The notes below the pieces were generated by a model, which saw only the letters and a program-made list of their open reading frames with translations, was not told the origin of the DNA and did not search any database. The position numbers and the translations under genes were made by a program. Source: Microlunatus panaciterrae (GTDB taxonomy: Bacteria > Actinomycetota > Actinomycetes > Propionibacteriales > Propionibacteriaceae). From it: a DNA stretch of 64,000 nucleotides. The DNA lies in contig NZ_JAFBCF010000001.1 in the NCBI RefSeq assembly GCF_016907535.1, positions 1,116,001 to 1,180,000 of the forward strand. The letters run 5' to 3'. This document shows, piece by piece, positions 63,652 through 64,000 of this stretch. Position 1 is the stretch's first letter, and every line of letters starts with the position of its first letter.

Positions 63652-64000
63652 GCAGACCGGCCCGCCACGACCGGCGACGACGCGGCACCGAACCGGTCCG
63701 GCTGCACCCCAAGCCGGACCAGGCCTTCCTCGGCATGCCCGCCTTCCCAGATGCGGCTCGAGTGGCGCTCGGGGACCAGCAGCTGCGCGCCAACCTCCGC
63801 CATGCCACCCACACGATCCGGGCCAAGCGCCTGAACGCGGTCGGGGAGATGCCGGACTGGCAGGACCTGCGAATGGCTGCGGCGGGCATCAAGGACGAGA
63901 CGCTGGCCCACCTCGACGACTATCTCGTGCAGTTTGAACAGGCGGCGACGGCAGCGGGCGCCACGGTGCACTGGGCCGTCGACGCCGAGGAGGCCTGCCG
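63648..64000 (+). CDS. lutB: LutB-type iron-sulfur protein, partial (runs off the window)
   Basis: The first 117 residues of a LutB protein, cut by the window edge. ANLRHATHTIRAKRLNAVGEMPDWQDLRMAAAG and IKDETLAHLDDYLVQFEQAA are the conserved N-terminal region of the family; the ferredoxin-type cysteines lie beyond the end. The ATG at 63648 overlaps the lutA stop, so the two are translationally coupled. lutC would be expected next. Confidence 0.9.
   Translation, partial: MSRPARHDRRRRGTEPVRLHPKPDQAFLGMPAFPDAARVALGDQQLRANLRHATHTIRAKRLNAVGEMPDWQDLRMAAAGIKDETLAHLDDYLVQFEQAATAAGATVHWAVDAEEAC

Overview
The window is high-GC DNA from an actinobacterium. The evidence is a five-domain RpfB, an actinobacterial-type protein O-mannosyltransferase (PMT), a SepX/GlpR-like divisome protein, a translational T-box on ileS, many GTG starts and several apparently leaderless promoters. 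A Propionibacteriales soil genus is a reasonable guess, but the sequence alone does not settle it. The genes form a conserved chromosomal backbone, in the same relative order I recall from the Mycobacterium tuberculosis mscL-to-ispE region, interrupted by accessory blocks for sugar, peptide and redox metabolism.

Layout. 1-2.2 kb: tRNA-Gln, then a fatty-acid desaturase and its TetR regulator behind a compound palindrome. 2.2-8.5 kb: two MFS transporters, an unknown protein, a MarR regulator with operator half-sites, and a GH35 beta-galactosidase. 8.5-17 kb (backbone): ispE, rsmA and rpfB, an inserted aldo/keto reductase and nitroreductase, then tatD, rsmI and pmt. 17-23 kb: a complete peptide/oligosaccharide ABC transporter (two permeases, a fused double ATPase, a lipoprotein receptor). 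23-26.5 kb: a formylglycine-generating enzyme divergent from the sulfatase it probably activates, then a beta-propeller protein. 26.5-28 kb: a 24-bp tandem array, a small lipoprotein and a membrane protein. 28-33 kb: a flavin monooxygenase converging on a five-gene electron-transfer operon (single-pass membrane protein, ApbE, ferric-reductase-like membrane protein, NuoF-like protein, ferredoxin). 33-40.5 kb: small functions, including two separate TfoX half-proteins, a FUSC exporter, a phosphotransferase behind a DosR-like box, a structured intergenic segment, and a DUF2249-cupin gene with a cysteine-bearing HTH regulator.

40.6-43.5 kb is a small decayed genomic island. A perfect 43-bp copy of the 3' part of tRNA-Ala(CGC) sits at its far end. 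It holds an integrase-like N-terminal piece, an integrase C-terminal remnant and a flavoprotein as cargo. 43.7-48.4 kb returns to backbone: sepX-like, rimJ, mog, moaC, moeA and a 5-formyltetrahydrofolate cyclo-ligase. 48.4-52.1 kb: a 51-bp tandem repeat, ileS and its T-box leader. 52.2-60.4 kb: a GH31 alpha-xylosidase/GH42 beta-galactosidase operon, an acyl-CoA dehydrogenase and a penicillin-acylase-family enzyme. 60.4-62.1 kb: an FmdB/Ruc-like zinc-ribbon gene under a CIRCE element, a SAF-domain protein and mscL. After another repeat cluster come an unknown gene, lutA and the start of lutB, cut by the window edge.

Themes. GH35, GH42 and GH31 enzymes, a sulfatase with its activator and an oligomer transporter suggest use of decorated plant or algal glycans. 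A palindrome family with the core GCCCTGAGCCTGTCGAAGGGC spread over three clusters, a 51-bp array and a 92-bp inverted repeat show active repeat turnover. Clear regulatory signals are the T-box, the CIRCE element, a DosR-like box, a MarR half-site cluster and a palindrome at the cupin promoter.
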